The position numbers and the translations under genes were made by a program. A stretch of DNA of 64,000 bases from Dinghuibacter silviterrae. Lineage in GTDB: Bacteria > Bacteroidota > Bacteroidia > Chitinophagales > Chitinophagaceae. Below the pieces are notes generated by a model. It had not been told where the DNA came from, did not search any database, and saw nothing but the letters and a program-made list of their open reading frames with translations. The stretch lies in NCBI RefSeq assembly GCF_004366355.1, contig NZ_SODV01000002.1:2396768-2460767 (forward strand), read 5' to 3'. Below are positions 61,505 through 64,000 of this stretch, one piece after another (the first letter of the stretch is position 1; each line of letters starts with the position of its first letter).

Positions 61505-62976
61505 TATAAACCTCCTTTTTCCTTGAGAATGAACAATTCTTTGGCGACGGCGTCCGCAAAGCCGTTGAGCTGCGTCAGGTCGGTGTCCCAGAGGGATACG
61601 TCGCCCAGGATACTGCGGACGGGGTCGGCGCTTTGCCAGTGCGCCGCATAGACGGCGGCGTTGTCGTCCTGGATCGGATAGTGCAGGCCCCGGCTTGATC
61701 CGGAATACTTACCCCCCTCTACCTTGTCCGGGCGCATAAACAGGATGTGCGCCGCAAAACCTTTGGTCATGGCGGGCGGCACGCTCCCTTTGTTGACATA
61801 ATGCTGCCGGAGCACGGGGATCACGCGCAGCTTCATCTTCGAGGAGTACTGAAGGGTGATGTTGATCCAGCGGTGCTCCAGGTAAGGATTGCGGAAACGG
61901 TCCAGGACCTTTTGGCCAAAGTCGTGGGCCGCGCCATCCGGCAGCGCGATGGGGATGGCATGGGCGATTTCGCCCAGCGCCAGGGTTTCCATAAATTCCT
62001 CGAAAGCCTCGTCTTCCATCGTGTCCCGCACCGTATCGAAACCCGACAGGAAGGCCAGGCCGCAGCTCAGCGTATGGGTACCGTTGAGCAGCCGGAGTTT
62101 CAGTTCTTTAAAAACTTCTATGCTGGGGGCGATGACCACGCCCGGATCCGCCTTTGCAAACGAAAGGACCGGTCCCAGGATGTCTTCGTCTCCCTCGATG
62201 GCCCAAAGCCGGTAAGACTCACAGACCAGGAGCAGGTCGTCCTCATACCCCAGGTATTTCTGTATCTGGTCGAGCATGATGGCGTCCGGCCGCCCCGGTA
62301 CGATCCGGTCCACCAGGGAACTGCAAAAGCTGTTGTACCTGTCCAGCCACTCCAGGAAAGCCTCCGGCAGTTTATTGAAACGCGCCAGGTCGATGACGAT
62401 CCGTTTCAGTTTTTTGCCATTGTCGCTGATGAGCTCGGTCGGGATGATGACCAGGCCTCCATCGGCGCTCCCTTTGCAGGATTCATAGCGCGTATACAGA
62501 AAGGCCAATAATTTTCCGGGAAAAGAAGCAGGCGGCTCCGCATGGATGTCCTCTTCTACCGCTTGTATGCCGACTTCCGTGGTGTTCGATATGATGATGC
62601 GGATGCCGTTTTTCCGGGCCAGTTCCAGGACATCGTCCCAGGCGTCCGCCGCCGAAAGGACCCGGCTGATGGCCGAGCTGATCCGGTTCTCGAAGACCTT
62701 ATGGCCGTGTTCGATTCCCCGGATGCAAAGCGTATACAGGCTGTTCTGGCGGTCAAAGGCCCCCGCGTCCCCGCCGCTTGTCGACTTGACGACGACGATG
62801 CGGCCGTGGAACAACCCCTGCCGGTTGGCTTTGTCGATAAAGTAGTCCGGCAATCCCCTCAACAGGACGCCGGTCCCGAATTGCAGGACGGTCTCCGGGA
62901 GGGACAGGTTTTCCGCTTTGGGTTTGACCACGCCTTCGTCCGGTATCTGCGCTAGCTCGTTGATAGAAAGTTTCAT
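61504..62976 (-). CDS. uxaB: Tagaturonate reductase UxaB
   Basis: UxaB is an NADH-dependent polyol-dehydrogenase-family enzyme that interconverts D-tagaturonate and D-altronate. The 490 residues show the N-terminal LPETVLQFGTGVLLRG nucleotide fold, VVKSTSGGDAGAF, the middle IIISNTTEVGI, IPTELISDNGKKLK and the catalytic helix segment NGTHTLSCGLAFLSGFDTVRD. It starts nine bases after the dehydrogenase gene and overlaps uxaA by one. Together the two enzymes carry tagaturonate to 2-keto-3-deoxygluconate. Confidence 0.93.
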   Translation of the reverse strand: MKLSINELAQIPDEGVVKPKAENLSLPETVLQFGTGVLLRGLPDYFIDKANRQGLFHGRIVVVKSTSGGDAGAFDRQNSLYTLCIRGIEHGHKVFENRISSAISRVLSAADAWDDVLELARKNGIRIIISNTTEVGIQAVEEDIHAEPPASFPGKLLAFLYTRYESCKGSADGGLVIIPTELISDNGKKLKRIVIDLARFNKLPEAFLEWLDRYNSFCSSLVDRIVPGRPDAIMLDQIQKYLGYEDDLLLVCESYRLWAIEGDEDILGPVLSFAKADPGVVIAPSIEVFKELKLRLLNGTHTLSCGLAFLSGFDTVRDTMEDEAFEEFMETLALGEIAHAIPIALPDGAAHDFGQKVLDRFRNPYLEHRWINITLQYSSKMKLRVIPVLRQHYVNKGSVPPAMTKGFAAHILFMRPDKVEGGKYSGSSRGLHYPIQDDNAAVYAAHWQSADPVRSILGDVSLWDTDLTQLNGFADAVAKELFILKEKGGL

Positions 62977-62985
62977 GTCGTGCTA

Positions 62986-64000
62986 TTAAAGTTCAATCAT
63001 TGCTTTGATAACCCCCGAAGCCGGATCCAGCCAGCCGGGGAATTCGGCGCCCACTTTGTCAAAGGGCGCGCGGTGGGTGATAAAGGTAACGGGGTCCACC
63101 TCGCCGCTGCGCAGCGCCCGCATCACCTGCCGGAAGTCTTCCCGGGTAGCGTTACGGCTGCTCATCAGCGTGCTCTCCCTTTTGTGAAACTCCGGGTGGG
63201 AGAAGCAAAAGGCCTCTTTTTGCAGACCGATCAGCACGTACCGGCCGCCGTGGGCCAGGTAGTCCAGGCCGCCGTTGATCGCCTTCAGGTTGCCGGTGGC
63301 GTCGATCACGACGGTGGCCATGTCGCCGCTGGTGATGTCGCGGACGGCCTCCAGGGCCGTCGGCGCGGCGGAGCCGTCTTGGGCCGCCCCGCCCGGCCCT
63401 GTCGCGCCGCTGGAGGCGGTTGGCGTCGGGCCCGCGGCAGTGGCCCCTGCGCCACCTGCCAGCACCGTGTGCTCCACCCCCAGTTGCTCGCGGCAAAAGC
63501 GCAACCGCGCCTCGTTGACGTCAAGCGCGATCACGCGCGCGCCCGCAATGCGGGCAAACGCCATCGTGCCGAGACCGATCGGGCCCGCGCCGATCACCAG
63601 GACGAACTCCCCCGGGGTGATGCCCGCGCGGCGGACGCCATGGGCGCCGATGGCCAGGGGTTCGACCAGGGCCAGGGCGTCGTGGGAAAGGCCTTCGCCA
63701 GGGACAAGGGCGTCGTTCGGAACGGAAAGATACTCTACCATCCCGCCGTCGATGTGGACGCCGCAGACCTTGATCGAGGTACAGCAGTTGGGGAGGCCCC
63801 GGCGGCAGGCGATGCAGTGGCCGCAGGCGTAATATGGGATGAGGGTGCAGGCGTCGCCGCGCTCGGGGCCGTCGACGGGGTCCCCCGCCAGCTCGTGTCC
63901 CAGGATACGCGGGTAACTGAAATAAGGTTGTGTCCCCTGGAACGCGTGCAGGTCGGTCCCGCACACGCCGATGCGGCGGATGCGCAAGGTCGTCCGGCCG
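62986..64000 (-). CDS. Zinc-dependent alcohol dehydrogenase, LgoD-like (5' end beyond window)
   Basis: This medium-chain dehydrogenase is open to the right edge; the first visible residues GRTTLRIRRIGVCGTDLHAF belong to the interior of the first domain, so roughly 25-30 residues are missing. Catalytic zinc ligands lie in GVCGTD and GHE, and the structural zinc site in CGHCIACRRGLPNC. The Rossmann motif is VIGAGPIGLG. FSHPEFHKRESTLMSSRNAT resembles E. coli L-galactonate dehydrogenase (YjjN/LgoD), which yields D-tagaturonate, the substrate of UxaB encoded next. An Ala/Gly-rich insertion of about 35 residues follows VLAGGAG and is unusual. Confidence 0.82.
   Translation of the reverse strand, partial: GRTTLRIRRIGVCGTDLHAFQGTQPYFSYPRILGHELAGDPVDGPERGDACTLIPYYACGHCIACRRGLPNCCTSIKVCGVHIDGGMVEYLSVPNDALVPGEGLSHDALALVEPLAIGAHGVRRAGITPGEFVLVIGAGPIGLGTMAFARIAGARVIALDVNEARLRFCREQLGVEHTVLAGGAGATAAGPTPTASSGATGPGGAAQDGSAAPTALEAVRDITSGDMATVVIDATGNLKAINGGLDYLAHGGRYVLIGLQKEAFCFSHPEFHKRESTLMSSRNATREDFRQVMRALRSGEVDPVTFITHRAPFDKVGAEFPGWLDPASGVIKAMIEL

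Noticed and set aside
1-64000. rRNA, tRNA or insertion sequences
   Set aside because: All gaps between genes are short (largest about 220 bases) and none shows a tRNA-like fold, transposase gene or terminal repeats.

Overview
The window is a gene-dense piece of a high-GC Bacteroidota chromosome, most like the Chitinophagaceae. The evidence is a SusC/SusD pair with a hybrid two-component regulator, two type IX secretion (T9SS) C-terminal domains, a DUF3822-rsmD gene pair, a RemB/Wzi-like barrel, TAnnTTTG-type promoter boxes and few Shine-Dalgarno sequences. I see no rRNA, tRNA, CRISPR array or intact insertion sequence, and no gap over 300 bases without a gene.

Layout. 1-3493 (minus) is a housekeeping run: DUF3822, rsmD, bioD, 5-formyl-THF cyclo-ligase and lpxK (cut by the left edge). 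3526-4857 is a MATE exporter. 4885-9597 (minus) holds a secreted protein, a TlpA thioredoxin, a group III truncated haemoglobin, a DUF885 peptidase-like lipoprotein and a metallo-beta-lactamase-fold hydrolase. 9696-28799 (minus) is a polysaccharide utilization locus. Its HTCS sensor lies upstream, followed by GH31 alpha-xylosidase with PA14, SusC, SusD, an IPT-domain glycan-binding lipoprotein, an intrinsic terminator, two tandem clan GH-A enzymes (one a T9SS substrate) and GH3. The GH31-PA14 enzyme and the IPT binding protein point to xyloglucan or a related xylosylated glycan.

28893-35128 carries an SDR with an altered active site, an aldo-keto reductase, a ComA-like phosphosulfolactate synthase, an AI-2E family permease, a sugar isomerase-like protein and an S53 (kumamolisin-type) peptidase. 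35129-36649 is a sharply AT-rich island with three co-directional genes read here as a toxin-antitoxin-chaperone module: a HigB/Gp49-like toxin, an XRE-type antitoxin with a long C-terminal tail, and a SecB-like chaperone. Paired inverted repeats flank its predicted promoter. An orphan minimal nucleotidyltransferase follows.

37099-44885 has a TonB-C-domain secreted protein, a CTP-synthase-tail amidotransferase homologue, a 455-residue unknown, an S51 peptidase, and a pair of DUF3857 proteins of which only one keeps the transglutaminase cysteine. 44901-51787 encodes two linked kinases; the larger, 1906 residues with no membrane segment, carries nine 92-residue HAMP repeats and three receiver domains. 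51830-57371 has a RemB/Wzi-like barrel, a T9SS surface protein, a Tat-exported Gfo/Idh oxidoreductase and a small repeat lipoprotein. A decayed LytTR fragment and a collagen-like lipoprotein follow. 58240-64000 (minus) is a sugar-acid catabolic operon: an LgoD-like dehydrogenase (cut by the right edge), uxaB, uxaA and a GH29 fucosidase, which would take L-galactonate or D-tagaturonate to 2-keto-3-deoxygluconate.

All family assignments come from reading motifs in the translated sequence; no database search was run.
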